Shown here one piece after another: positions 1-7,929 of a DNA stretch of 25,009 nucleotides. The stretch comes from Acidobacteria bacterium UBA2999 (GTDB taxonomy: Bacteria > Acidobacteriota > Vicinamibacteria > Vicinamibacterales > UBA2999). The stretch covers positions 1 to 25,009 of the forward strand of contig DDZV01000034.1 in assembly GCA_002346475.1 (NCBI GenBank), given 5' to 3'. The notes under the pieces are model-generated. The model worked only from the letters and a program-made list of their open reading frames with translations. It was not told the DNA's origin and ran no database searches. Every line of letters begins with the position of its first letter. The first letter of the stretch is position 1. The translations under genes were made by a program, and so were the position numbers.

Positions 1-97
1 TACGGCCCTTCCCACGGAATTCTGGCCAGTCTTCGGCAAACAGCGCCACTGACCCAATGATTGCGAACGTCGTTACAAATGTAAAAAGTCTCTTCAT
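1..97 (-). CDS. PQQ-type beta-propeller protein, N-terminal fragment
   Basis: The gene runs off the left edge, so only the first 32 codons are visible. They begin with ATG at 97-95 and read as a Sec signal peptide (basic MKR start, hydrophobic core FTFVTTFAIIGSVALFA) followed by EDWPEFRGKGR. The WPxFRG motif just after the signal peptide is typical of secreted PQQ-binding-like beta-propeller proteins, both BamB-like scaffolds and quinoprotein dehydrogenases. Only this N-terminal motif supports the call; no propeller blade or catalytic residue is inside the window. No clear Shine-Dalgarno sequence precedes the ATG. It follows the cyclase gene on the same strand after a gap of about 170 bp, so it may be a separate transcript. 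Confidence 0.6.
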   Translation of the reverse strand, partial: MKRLFTFVTTFAIIGSVALFAEDWPEFRGKGR

Positions 98-228
98 CAG
101 ATCGCTGACTATAACCCGCGTTCACAGGGTCTGCAACCCTTTTAGAACAAATAAGTTAAAGGTTGAATTGCAAAAAGAAAAACTTGCTTATGGCGTGAAT
201 ATTGGTGTCAAAAAGCACCAGGCAAGTA

Positions 229-260
229 GCGCCCAGTCCTGCTGGTACAGGACTGGCGCC
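229..260 (-). terminator. possible terminator hairpin after the cyclase gene
   Basis: An inverted repeat pairs GCGCCCAGTCCTG (229-241) with CAGGACTGGCGC (248-259) around a 6-nt loop, with one bulged C. It begins about 10 nt past the stop of the minus-strand cyclase gene. The T-run on the minus strand (TTTTT, about 211-215) is separated from the stem by some 13 nt, so it is not a textbook intrinsic terminator. Confidence 0.4.
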
Positions 261-269
261 ACTCTGAAC

Positions 270-1304
270 TTAAAATATTGCGACCATATTAATTAACGAC
301 CCGGTACCACGCTCAACACGTGGGGGTGTACCAACGACCATGAACTCCCACCGATTCAACTTAGCCGCCGTCTCGGCAACAGCTTCAAGATCCATAGCAT
401 CCACAATCACAATACCAAGATCCACAATCGCCAACGAGTGAACTGGCATGAGACGTGTTTCAGCAAGGACTTCAGCTGCTGCATCAAGATGAGGCGTCAC
501 ATCGTTAGACACATCAGCCCCAACAATGGCCACGTCCCGTTCCTTGAACCAACGTGCCATGTCTGTGTGGTATCCCGCTTCACCTTCCCCAGGTGGTGCA
601 GGATAGAGTTGCCAAGGTCCCGTTACTGCACGTCGTGCCCAGCGTCCTGTACGGAGGAAGATTGCATCTCCAGAACCCACTTTCACACCGGCCATTTCTT
701 CCCAGGCTTCCACATCAGCTGGATAGACTGCTGTTCCAGGTTCAAGATACGGAAGACCTTTCAATCTTGGGATGTCGAGCAAAATCCCTCGAGTGATCAG
801 TCCATCCTTCAGGGCATCCGTGTCCAAAACATGGCACCCGTTCTCATCCTTGATACCCTCGCCAAGACGATGCCCATTGAATAACACGCCCTTGTAATCA
901 AACTGACAAACGGCATCTAAGTGGCTATGAGTCGTGCTATGGAAGGTATATGTAAACTTGCTACCATTACCACTCAAGTCAAATGGGTTTGGCATATCCG
1001 CCGCAGGCTCTTGAAGCACTGGATGGGCCATCGACACCCTCTGCCCCGTCTTGACCAGTGTCGCAGCTTCAGCAACTTTTTCAGGTGTGATTAAATTAAC
1101 TGCACCTAAATTGTCATCCGGACCCCAACGCCCCCAATTTGAAAGTTCCTTTTTAAGTGCCTCGTACTCTTCAATTGACTGGGGGCCATCATTCGGAGCC
1201 CTAAACCCCTTGAAGTCTTGTTCCCCACGCACTTGCGATGTCGCAATTAATCCAATAATCGCAAAGATCATCACAGTGCCTCTAGCAAGGACTTTACGTG
1301 TCAT
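270..1304 (-). CDS. secreted cyclase-family (kynurenine formamidase-like) metal hydrolase
   Basis: This 344-residue protein matches the cyclase family (PF04199 type), metal-dependent amidases and hydrolases that include bacterial kynurenine formamidase. The metal-binding segment reads FHSTTHSHLDAVCQF, matching the HxxTHxHLDAxCH form of one subfamily; the last histidine is Gln here. A later PVHSLAIVDLGI segment fits the C-terminal family motif. The first ~27 residues (MTRKVLARGTVMIFAIIGLIATSQVRGE) look like a Sec signal peptide, so the enzyme probably acts in the periplasm, which is unusual for the textbook family member. The ATG at 1304 is supported by GGAGGA about 7 nt upstream. It lies 42 bp after the VOC gene on the same strand and may be cotranscribed with it. 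The family is fairly sure; the substrate is unknown. Confidence 0.85.
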   Translation of the reverse strand: MTRKVLARGTVMIFAIIGLIATSQVRGEQDFKGFRAPNDGPQSIEEYEALKKELSNWGRWGPDDNLGAVNLITPEKVAEAATLVKTGQRVSMAHPVLQEPAADMPNPFDLSGNGSKFTYTFHSTTHSHLDAVCQFDYKGVLFNGHRLGEGIKDENGCHVLDTDALKDGLITRGILLDIPRLKGLPYLEPGTAVYPADVEAWEEMAGVKVGSGDAIFLRTGRWARRAVTGPWQLYPAPPGEGEAGYHTDMARWFKERDVAIVGADVSNDVTPHLDAAAEVLAETRLMPVHSLAIVDLGIVIVDAMDLEAVAETAAKLNRWEFMVVGTPPRVERGTGSLINMVAIF

Positions 1305-1346
1305 TAACGTTCCTCCATCTGTCGAAGTACAGCACTGGACTCTACT

Positions 1347-1856
1347 CTATGCAGGGCCCGGCTGTGTCATAAGCTGAATTTCAACGCCGTCCGGATCGAC
1401 CACATGAAACCCACTCTCGGGAGTCATCTTTGGGGTCAGGCCACGTTCTTTAAGTAGTTCGCTAGCACTCTCTACAGTATGTCCATTCATCAGCATCGCC
1501 CAGTGATGAGTTAGGCCAGCAGGTTCATTAGCACGGACAGCCAAAAGAAGGCGCTTGCCAACCCCAAGAAAGGTCGAGACGTCCGGACAACAGTCTCGAT
1601 CATTAGGTGGTCCCGAACGTAACAAGTCAAGACCAAGAGTTTGGTAAAACTCCGTAGATTTTTGTACATTAGAAGCATTGACCTGAACATGATCGATCAA
1701 AGGTGCCCAGTTAAATTTCTTAGCTCCACTCTGAGCCGCCACGGGTGCAGTAGCTCCGGCTCCTGCAACTAACATAGCAAGACCCTGCACTAACTCACGC
1801 CGTGTTAACCCACCATTTTCATAACGCTTCACCATCGTGGTGATCATATTTTCCAC
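1347..1856 (-). CDS. exported VOC (glyoxalase/dioxygenase-fold) protein, Tat-like signal
   Basis: A single VOC domain follows an N-terminal export signal. I chose the GTG at 1856 because GGAGG lies 5 nt upstream; this gives 169 residues starting MENMITTMVKRYENGG. ATG at 1847 is the alternative. A longer reading frame reaches 1913 but lacks a ribosome site. The N-terminus contains TRRELVQGLAML and an AAQ cleavage-like end, which looks like a Tat signal. Candidate metal ligands are His56 (LIDHVQV), His117 or His118 (THHWAML) and Glu159 (DGVEIQL), the two-His-one-carboxylate pattern of VOC metalloenzymes such as extradiol dioxygenases. The family is clear; the reaction is not. It lies upstream of the secreted cyclase gene, which hints at a shared pathway. 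Confidence 0.82.
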   Translation of the reverse strand: MENMITTMVKRYENGGLTRRELVQGLAMLVAGAGATAPVAAQSGAKKFNWAPLIDHVQVNASNVQKSTEFYQTLGLDLLRSGPPNDRDCCPDVSTFLGVGKRLLLAVRANEPAGLTHHWAMLMNGHTVESASELLKERGLTPKMTPESGFHVVDPDGVEIQLMTQPGPA

Positions 1857-1929
1857 TTGCGCCTCCTTCTCTTCGAAGGCCGAGACTGTACTACCGGGTA
1901 CTACACCGGTCAAGAACCACGACCTATCA

Positions 1930-1961
1930 CTATAAAAAGGGGCCCGGTCACCCGGGCCCCT
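1930..1961 (-). terminator. Rho-independent terminator after the haem-propeller lipoprotein gene
   Basis: A G+C-only stem GGGGCCCGG (39-47 of the 1901 block, i.e. 1939-1947) pairs perfectly with CCGGGCCCC (1952-1960) around the loop TCAC, extended by an A-T pair. On the minus strand it is followed directly by TTTTTATA. It lies about 50 nt past the stop of the gene ending at 2012, so it should end that transcript before the VOC gene. Confidence 0.85.
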
Positions 1962-2011
1962 CAGCTATCTGTAGGTAATTGTTATCTTATTTCCCGAAAA
2001 TCCGAAAAAAC

Positions 2012-4087
2012 TTATTTTGCCAGCGGGTCTGGACGCATCTGGAAGTTCACAACCTTTGGCTTTGTCCCTTTGCCGCCTTCGATATGCCAGGTTGTCTGAG
2101 CAGCGTACGTCGACCAAACACCTCGACCTTTCCATCCTCCATCTGGATCGTCAATGCGGCCGTCCATTCCACGACTATGGAACCCCATTGGATAAGGCAC
2201 CCGCATAGTAATCCATTCGCCATCCACCAGCGCGAGGAGTGAATCTGACCCGCTGCCATTTAGAAATGGTACGTTCTCTCCAACTCCAAGTGTACCGAAC
2301 TGATCCACCCAGTTGTAGTAAAACGAGTCAGCACTACTTGGATCGGTTACACCTTTAAAGGCCGGTCCAGGAGCCTGATGTAATGTCCATCCTTCAGGAC
2401 AGTGCTGTCCAGAAAGCGACTCTGGCCCATTAAGTGGTCCCGTACATTTACGCCGATCGAAACTACCTAGATGGCCACTCCCCGTCAAACTCGTCCAGAT
2501 AACTCCGTTACGATCAACATCAATGCCATGTGGCAGGTACGCTGAAACTTCTGATTTTGGATTATTAAATGGTGGTTGAAAATATTCAGTTAATGCTGTC
2601 TCCGGCGGATTATCTCCTGGATCTATACGTACGACAGCACCTGGATTTGCCATCTCAGCGTACCAAATCGATCCATCAATAGGATTCGAAATGACCGCGT
2701 AAAGGAATCCTGTCCGAAGTTCTTTATCCTTGGCTGGGTCCAGCGGATCGGTAGGACCAACAGCTGGATCCTGCTGACCATTGCCATTGGCATCTAGAAT
2801 TAGCGGGAATCGCCCAGCTGCTTGTGAAGCATCCCCCGTTTCTTCCCAGACTTTCGTCTTAAACCAAGTCGGCGGAGCATTTGATAACAGTGTCTCGTCT
2901 TCATCTTCAGCAAACTGGAGATGATGTGTCCCCACGCAACCCTGCACAATTGTGAATTCTTCGGACTGTGGATCATATACACGACAAGCATCTCGACCCG
3001 TCATCCAAACGCGCCCTTGAGAATCCATCATTGGATTGTGTGCAACAACCTTCCGTTCCCAAATAACTTCGTCACCCCAGTACACTGATGGCACGTTAAT
3101 TGCACTAGGAGCAGAATTTTTAGCGCCCGGTGAAGCTGGAATAGCAACTTTCGTCACTTCGTGACTTAAAGGATCAAGAACGGTCAACCAGTCACCGCTT
3201 AATTCCGTTACACCATAAATTGGACCGTTTGCATTAATGGTGGGGTTGCGTTTATCCGTGGAAATCTCGTCGTGCACAAAAAGTTTTTCATCTGCCCAAT
3301 CCCACAATGTAACAACTACATTTCGCTCTGGTCCTTGAGGACGAGGTGGAACCTCAGGTAGTTCTCCCGCTGCGATACGATCCGTCCAGTCAGCAAAAAT
3401 TTCCAGCCCGCGACGCCGACCGAGTTTGCCAAGCGTTCCAAACATACCTCCACCACTGATACCTGTTTTCAACCGGTACTCCCACGCTTCAACGGAAGAC
3501 CCGAAAGTCCCAAGCTCCAAAGGAATCTCTCGCGTGAACTTGTTACCTAACTGATGACACTGGGTACAGGAAAATGTCATCTTCATGTCCCCGATCCAGT
3601 GCATCTGAGTTTGAGCGGACGTTGGAAGACCATTACCATCTTCACCTGTCCCAGGAAAATCTTCCTTCGGGGGTGGTTGCAGGAGCGCAAACCAATAGTT
3701 CGCAGGATAGTATTGGGCGGCGGCTGCTGCATCGGGAGCTAGAGCAGCTGTTAAATCTAAATTTGTGCCTGGCTCAGATTGCGTTTTGGGTGAGTCGATG
3801 AGCCCATAACCACGGACCCAAATACTGTAAGTTGCGTCAGGCAAATCTGGCAACAAGTACCGACCCATGTCATCCGTTACAACAATCTTCGCGTACTTCG
3901 TTGGCAGATCCATCGTCTCGGCAATTACCCAAACGCCAGCCTCCGGACCACTAGAGCTTGTTACTACTCCACCAATATCATCACTATCAATAGGTACATT
4001 TCCGGAATTCTGCGAACACCCTGCAGCGATCATTAGCAACACCGCTCCTAGTACCGCGCCCACAACAAACTTATATTTCTTAATCAT
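2012..4087 (-). CDS. lipoprotein with carboxypeptidase-like domain, CxxCH haem site and beta-propeller
   Basis: The 691-residue product starts at ATG 4087, with GAGGA about 6 nt upstream; an upstream in-frame GTG at 4099 overlaps that site and is rejected. The N-terminus MIKKYKF...MIAAGCSQ is a lipoprotein signal with lipobox AAGC. Residues ~38-115 resemble a carboxypeptidase regulatory-like fold (GGVVTSSSGPEAGVWVIAE, DDMGRYLLPDLPDATYSIWV). A single c-type haem motif CTQCH sits near residues 174-178. The rest has repeated SIWYAEM, VIWTSLTG and HGIDVDRNG strands, like virginiamycin-B-lyase/SMP-30-type propellers. The protein is probably membrane-anchored and periplasmic, binding haem and an organic ligand. 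Function unknown. A strong terminator follows, so it is likely monocistronic. Confidence 0.8.
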   Translation of the reverse strand: MIKKYKFVVGAVLGAVLLMIAAGCSQNSGNVPIDSDDIGGVVTSSSGPEAGVWVIAETMDLPTKYAKIVVTDDMGRYLLPDLPDATYSIWVRGYGLIDSPKTQSEPGTNLDLTAALAPDAAAAAQYYPANYWFALLQPPPKEDFPGTGEDGNGLPTSAQTQMHWIGDMKMTFSCTQCHQLGNKFTREIPLELGTFGSSVEAWEYRLKTGISGGGMFGTLGKLGRRRGLEIFADWTDRIAAGELPEVPPRPQGPERNVVVTLWDWADEKLFVHDEISTDKRNPTINANGPIYGVTELSGDWLTVLDPLSHEVTKVAIPASPGAKNSAPSAINVPSVYWGDEVIWERKVVAHNPMMDSQGRVWMTGRDACRVYDPQSEEFTIVQGCVGTHHLQFAEDEDETLLSNAPPTWFKTKVWEETGDASQAAGRFPLILDANGNGQQDPAVGPTDPLDPAKDKELRTGFLYAVISNPIDGSIWYAEMANPGAVVRIDPGDNPPETALTEYFQPPFNNPKSEVSAYLPHGIDVDRNGVIWTSLTGSGHLGSFDRRKCTGPLNGPESLSGQHCPEGWTLHQAPGPAFKGVTDPSSADSFYYNWVDQFGTLGVGENVPFLNGSGSDSLLALVDGEWITMRVPYPMGFHSRGMDGRIDDPDGGWKGRGVWSTYAAQTTWHIEGGKGTKPKVVNFQMRPDPLAK

Positions 4088-4369
4088 GTCGATCCTCACG
4101 ATGATTCATCAGTCTTTGTAGTAATTTAAAAATTAATAAAATCTCCAGACCAATTGTCCTATGCCTGCACTATTCTATTTCTCAAAGCACTGATAATAAC
4201 GAAGTTCTTACAATTGGAACAATAATTAAAGCGTATTTTTTAATGTAACCCCATCCAGTAGTGTAATCAGTACTGTAAAACTCATTCTGTCGTTGCACTG
4301 GTGGATAATACTCTGTGGTCCTGAGATACTTCATGGATATTGCCATTTGTGCACGAGAGAGGAGCTTCC

Positions 4370-4906
4370 ATGTCAAAACAAATCAATAACAATGTAGTAG
4401 TGGTAACCGGTATAGTGGCTGGCACAATCATTGCCCTAGCGTCCATAACAACAAGTCTTGATTGGGACAAAGCCCAAGCAGAAGAGATTGCATTTTCAGC
4501 ACAAGATTATGTTGACATTCAAAATCTCTACGCCAGTTATGTGCGAGCTACTGACATGGGTGGTGCCGGTGACGGTAGTGAGTACGCAGATCACTTCACT
4601 GAAGATGGATCATTCAATACCGCGAAGGGGCACGAGGCTTTAAAAAAAATGATTAAGGGCTTCCATGCGCGCCTAGAAAAAGAAGGTTGGTCATCTCGTC
4701 ATACAGTCACCGGCCTCCAAATTACTCCGACTCCAGAAGGCGCTAATGCTTCCGCCTATTTATTAACATTTAACATTACTGCCAATCCGCCGTACGTTGA
4801 TCACGGTGGCATCTACACAGACCAGCTTGTCAAAACAAAAGACGGTTGGAAGTACAAACGACGCACTTACCGTAGCAGGGAGAGTTTTGAACCTGGAAGA
4901 CCGTAG
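4370..4906 (+). CDS. exported SnoaL-like (NTF2-fold) protein
   Basis: The start is ATG 4370, with GAGAGGAG about 6 nt upstream; the frame extends to a TTG at 4340 that lacks support. The 178-residue product has an N-terminal hydrophobic segment (VVVVTGIVAGTIIALASITT), either a signal peptide or a membrane anchor. The following domain starts AQDYVDIQNLYASYVRATDMG and contains HFTEDGSF, the SnoaL_4/NTF2-like pattern of small cone-shaped barrels that act as isomerases, dehydratases or ligand binders. The C-terminal strand GWKYKRRTYRSR is also typical. It is divergent from the haem-propeller lipoprotein and converges on fxsA. No substrate can be inferred. Confidence 0.75.
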   Translation: MSKQINNNVVVVTGIVAGTIIALASITTSLDWDKAQAEEIAFSAQDYVDIQNLYASYVRATDMGGAGDGSEYADHFTEDGSFNTAKGHEALKKMIKGFHARLEKEGWSSRHTVTGLQITPTPEGANASAYLLTFNITANPPYVDHGGIYTDQLVKTKDGWKYKRRTYRSRESFEPGRP

Positions 4907-4946
4907 GCCACTACTGCCTTGAAATTGTAAGTGTCAGTCTAGGTAA

Positions 4947-5420
4947 TCAACTTTGACTATCAGGATCGTTGGGTCTGCGCGGTGTTACATCCTTCATTGG
5001 TGGCCGTCGTAATGAGTCGTCCATTCCTTGAAACCCCATAGAAACACCGATAGTCCCCTTCTGTAGGGCGTGCTCGAACCTCCGCTTGAGGGAACGTTTT
5101 AAAAGTTGACGAAAAGCTGGAATGAGACAGAGGAAGCCCACAAGATCTGTCAGGACTCCTGGTGTAATAAGAACTACCGCTGCGACAAGAATCAATACAC
5201 CATCAACAATTGGTTCAGCCGGTAATTGGCCCTGGTTGAGATCACGCTGCAGACGTGCCAACGTGCTCAGGCCCTGTTGCCGTGCCAGTGATGCCCCAAC
5301 AATGCCAGTTCCCATAATGAGACCAATGGTCGCAAGAAAACCAACACGCTGCCCAACTTCGATCAGAAGGACCAATTCGATTACTGGTACGGCAATAAAG
5401 AGAAGGAGGAGACGTCCCAC
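4947..5420 (-). CDS. fxsA: FxsA family inner-membrane protein
   Basis: The 157-residue product has the family hallmarks: an N-terminal membrane segment LLLLFIAVPVIELVLLIEVG, then GxxGASLARxQG (GIVGASLARQQG), then a second hydrophobic span ending ITPGVLTDLVGFLCLIPAFR and a basic tail. FxsA is a conserved cytoplasmic-membrane protein, named because its overproduction in E. coli relieves F-plasmid exclusion of phage T7; its normal role is unknown, and it is not a defence gene. The start is a GTG at 5420 without an obvious Shine-Dalgarno sequence, so the exact start is less certain than the family. It lies 92 bp after the gluconate-dehydrogenase-like subunit gene on the same strand. Confidence 0.9.
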   Translation of the reverse strand: MGRLLLLFIAVPVIELVLLIEVGQRVGFLATIGLIMGTGIVGASLARQQGLSTLARLQRDLNQGQLPAEPIVDGVLILVAAVVLITPGVLTDLVGFLCLIPAFRQLLKRSLKRRFEHALQKGTIGVSMGFQGMDDSLRRPPMKDVTPRRPNDPDSQS

Positions 5421-5512
5421 TAATACAGTAAAGGAGAGGGCACTAAGAAATACCTCGCATGAATCCCTGAGGAGTATTTACCTGACACTCAAGCGCCAGG
5501 ACACATAGTCTC

Positions 5513-6091
5513 TTAGACGGACCGATATTTCTGACCGCGGTGTCGGACTTCATCAAGAAGCGCAACGTCAAAAAACTCTGAGTCACGTACTTCATCAGCC
5601 GGCGGCACCCAACCTATCGCCTGTAGAACTTCTGGGTTGCTGTAGTACCCCGTATATGTCGCATCGAGAAGCATGAGAAATGTCTCTTCTTTATCGCGCT
5701 GGATACGCCCGAGTACGTTATCAAGCTCAGCATCACTGGTAGGCTGTGACACCTGCACTTCACCAAGAACATCAAAGATTGGCTGTCGTAGGTGGGGTGC
5801 ATCTCCGAGAACGCCATCAATAAAATGTGCGATGCCAACATCGCCCGCCCCTGGCATCTTGTCCTTCGCTGGCACTAGACGATTGAGAACAGCTGTTAAA
5901 GTATTGCCTTGCTCAGCTGACAGCACGCTAAACGTCGACTCATGCCCTGGATGTGCAACAACGGTAGATGTTTGCGATAAAACGCCTGCTGCACTGGTCG
6001 CAACTGAAGCCGCAATAGCGCTTTGCATAAACTTCCGGCGCGATACTGAGCTCTTGGTCTTTGAACTTTTCTTTTTGCGCTGTGTAGCCAT
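5513..6091 (-). CDS. gluconate 2-dehydrogenase subunit 3-like, Tat-signal small subunit
   Basis: A 192-residue protein with a clear Tat signal: SRRKFMQ at residues 17-23, a hydrophobic stretch and an AHP cleavage region. The mature part matches the gluconate_2-dh3 family (LTAVLNRLVPAKD, GAGDVGIAHFIDGVL). These small subunits carry the Tat signal that exports the folded FAD-containing GMC subunit. The GMC gene lies 48 bp upstream on the same strand, so the pair is probably translated from one message. An AAGGAA ribosome site precedes the ATG at 6091. The third, cytochrome c subunit of classical complexes is not next to the pair. Confidence 0.88.
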   Translation of the reverse strand: MATQRKKKSSKTKSSVSRRKFMQSAIAASVATSAAGVLSQTSTVVAHPGHESTFSVLSAEQGNTLTAVLNRLVPAKDKMPGAGDVGIAHFIDGVLGDAPHLRQPIFDVLGEVQVSQPTSDAELDNVLGRIQRDKEETFLMLLDATYTGYYSNPEVLQAIGWVPPADEVRDSEFFDVALLDEVRHRGQKYRSV

Positions 6092-6139
6092 GCTTTTTCC
6101 TTTATTTCAATAATCTGTCAATACAATTGCTGTATAGCC

Positions 6140-7831
6140 TTAGGCTTTCAGCAAGTCCTGATGGTTCTTTTTGACGTAGTCTGCAATCCGAAGCGCGATA
6201 GTCTGTAACGTGCACGTCACAACTGTTGGACCCGCCGTCACGAAAACACTGCCATCAATAACAAACAAGTTTTTGACTTCGTGTGAACGTCCCCATTTAT
6301 CTACAACCGACGTGCTGGGATCGTTGCCCATACGGGCGGTCCCCATGAGGTGGTACGCCCCACCCTCAGCAAGCGGCGCAACATTGACAATCTTCTTTGC
6401 ACCCGCAGCCATGAAGGCGTCCTTGGCACGTTCGACACCATACTCAATCATCTTCTCAAGGTTTTCAGTCTTTTTGTAGTAGAGCTTAATGCCAGGCACG
6501 CCGACTTCATCTGTAATAGTCGGGTCTAGTTCAAGACGGTTGTACTCAATGGGTAATTCTTCAAAGAGCATCGACGTTCCAACCGTATAGTTGTAACGCT
6601 CTTGGAAAGCTGCGTGATGCAAAGCACCCCACTGGATACCCCGGTTTTGACCATTTTTTAAGGCTGCGGGTACGATTGTTGCTCGATCGCTAGGCATCGC
6701 ATCAAGAGCCGCACGCTGTGGACTTATAAATCCACTACCCAAAAACCAGAAGCCGCGCACAAAACCACGTTTCCCAGGATCGCTCTCATAGAACTCATCA
6801 CTGATCATGCCAGTTTGTTCATATGTCTTAGCTGAGATGTCATCATTAAACTCTGCAGCGACGCTCATCATCGGATGGGCCATGAGGTTCTTGCCAACCA
6901 TTCCACTGCCATTGGCTAGTCCCTGCGGAAACTGGTTAGATTTAGAGTTTAGTAATAAGCGAGGAGTCCCAAACCCATTAGCAGCCATTACTACTAAACG
7001 TGCCTTCTGTTCAGTGAGTTTCCCTTCGCGATCGTAGTACAGTGCTCCATCCGCTAATCCGCGTTTGTCGAGAGTAATTTCACGGACTCGAGCTTTTGTC
7101 TTCAGTACAACTCCATTCCGTAGCGCCTCTGGCCAAAACACAACGTCTGAACTGTTCTTAGCCTCGCGCGGGCAACCTTCATCGCACACTTCGCAGTGAG
7201 TCGGACAAGGCTTGCGTCCACCGTGGGGTTCAGTAATCGTTGCCGTGGTCTGGGGCCACCAGTGCCAACCTAATTTGTCGAAACCACGAGCCATCACCTT
7301 ACCCCCAGGACCTAGCGGGTAGGGTTTCTGCCAATTGGCTTTCACTGGGGGATGAGCTGGATCACCTTTTACACCAGCAACACCAACAATATTATCGAGC
7401 ATGTCGTAATAGGGATAAAGATCCCAGTACGAGATGGGCCAATCATCACCTACACCGTCGAGACTCTTTGCTACAAAGTCAGACGGATGATAGCGAGACC
7501 AAACAGATCCATAGTGAACTGACGCTCCACCGACTTGGTTTGCGAGAATTGGTTGCCAGTACGAATTACTAAAGTCATATGGATAACCATTTTCCCAGTT
7601 ACGCAGACCCCTACGCCTCTCGGGTGGCTTTACAAGGCGCTCACGCTGGGTCGCAGATTCTGGATGTTCTGGCTGCTGGCTCTGCGGTACACCTTCGACA
7701 GGGAACGCCCATTCACCCTGCTCAAGACATACAATCTTGATCCCCGGGATCTTGCTAAGATGCCACGCGAACACGCCACCGGAAGCGCCGCTACCAATGA
7801 TTAGGATATCCGCTACGTCCTTCTTAGCCAT
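6140..7831 (-). CDS. GMC-family FAD-dependent oxidoreductase, large subunit
   Basis: The 563-residue flavoprotein begins DILIIGSGASGG (FAD Rossmann motif, G13-x-G15-x-x-G18). Near residues 208-226 it has four cysteines spaced C-x3-C-x2-C-x3-C-P followed by REAKNSSD, the cysteine-rich insert of many GMC alcohol/sugar dehydrogenases. The C-terminal domain contains HLMGTARMG (catalytic-type His494) and VIDGSVFVTAG. The second catalytic position, His559 of glucose oxidase and Asn in gluconate-dehydrogenase-like members, aligns to Val537 here (PTVVTCT). There is no signal peptide of its own; export would rely on the Tat-signal small subunit encoded 48 bp downstream. GAGGGG lies about 8 nt before the ATG at 7831. 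The likely role is oxidation of an alcohol or sugar in the periplasm; substrate unknown. Confidence 0.9.
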   Translation of the reverse strand: MAKKDVADILIIGSGASGGVFAWHLSKIPGIKIVCLEQGEWAFPVEGVPQSQQPEHPESATQRERLVKPPERRRGLRNWENGYPYDFSNSYWQPILANQVGGASVHYGSVWSRYHPSDFVAKSLDGVGDDWPISYWDLYPYYDMLDNIVGVAGVKGDPAHPPVKANWQKPYPLGPGGKVMARGFDKLGWHWWPQTTATITEPHGGRKPCPTHCEVCDEGCPREAKNSSDVVFWPEALRNGVVLKTKARVREITLDKRGLADGALYYDREGKLTEQKARLVVMAANGFGTPRLLLNSKSNQFPQGLANGSGMVGKNLMAHPMMSVAAEFNDDISAKTYEQTGMISDEFYESDPGKRGFVRGFWFLGSGFISPQRAALDAMPSDRATIVPAALKNGQNRGIQWGALHHAAFQERYNYTVGTSMLFEELPIEYNRLELDPTITDEVGVPGIKLYYKKTENLEKMIEYGVERAKDAFMAAGAKKIVNVAPLAEGGAYHLMGTARMGNDPSTSVVDKWGRSHEVKNLFVIDGSVFVTAGPTVVTCTLQTIALRIADYVKKNHQDLLKA

Positions 7832-7861
7832 TCACGTTTCCCCTCAGTTGTTTTCTCAACA

Positions 7862-7900
7862 ATAAAAGTTGGGCGACCTGCTCGCAAGCACATCGCCCAA
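7862..7900 (-). terminator. intrinsic terminator after the minus-strand DUF1552 gene
   Basis: TTGGGCGA (7869-7876) pairs with TCGCCCAA (7893-7900), with an inner TGCT/AGCA stem. On the minus strand the hairpin is followed by CTTTTATTG. It starts about 30 nt past the DUF1552 stop and ends only about 30 nt before the GMC start codon, so it separates the two units or acts as an attenuator. Confidence 0.75.
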
Positions 7901-7929
7901 ATTAAGTACCGACTAAATCTAGTCAGAGC

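Noticed and set aside
57..296. Small plus-strand open frame at the left edge
   Set aside because: It overlaps the PQQ-propeller start and the cyclase end on the other strand, has no ribosome site and no recognisable domain.
438..884. Plus-strand frame antisense to the cyclase gene (148 codons)
   Set aside because: It lies wholly inside a confident gene on the other strand and has a coding-unlike composition (many Cys, His, Trp).
4947..5420. FxsA as a phage-exclusion or defence gene
   Set aside because: The name comes from an overproduction phenotype in E. coli. The protein is a widespread membrane protein and has no defence context here.
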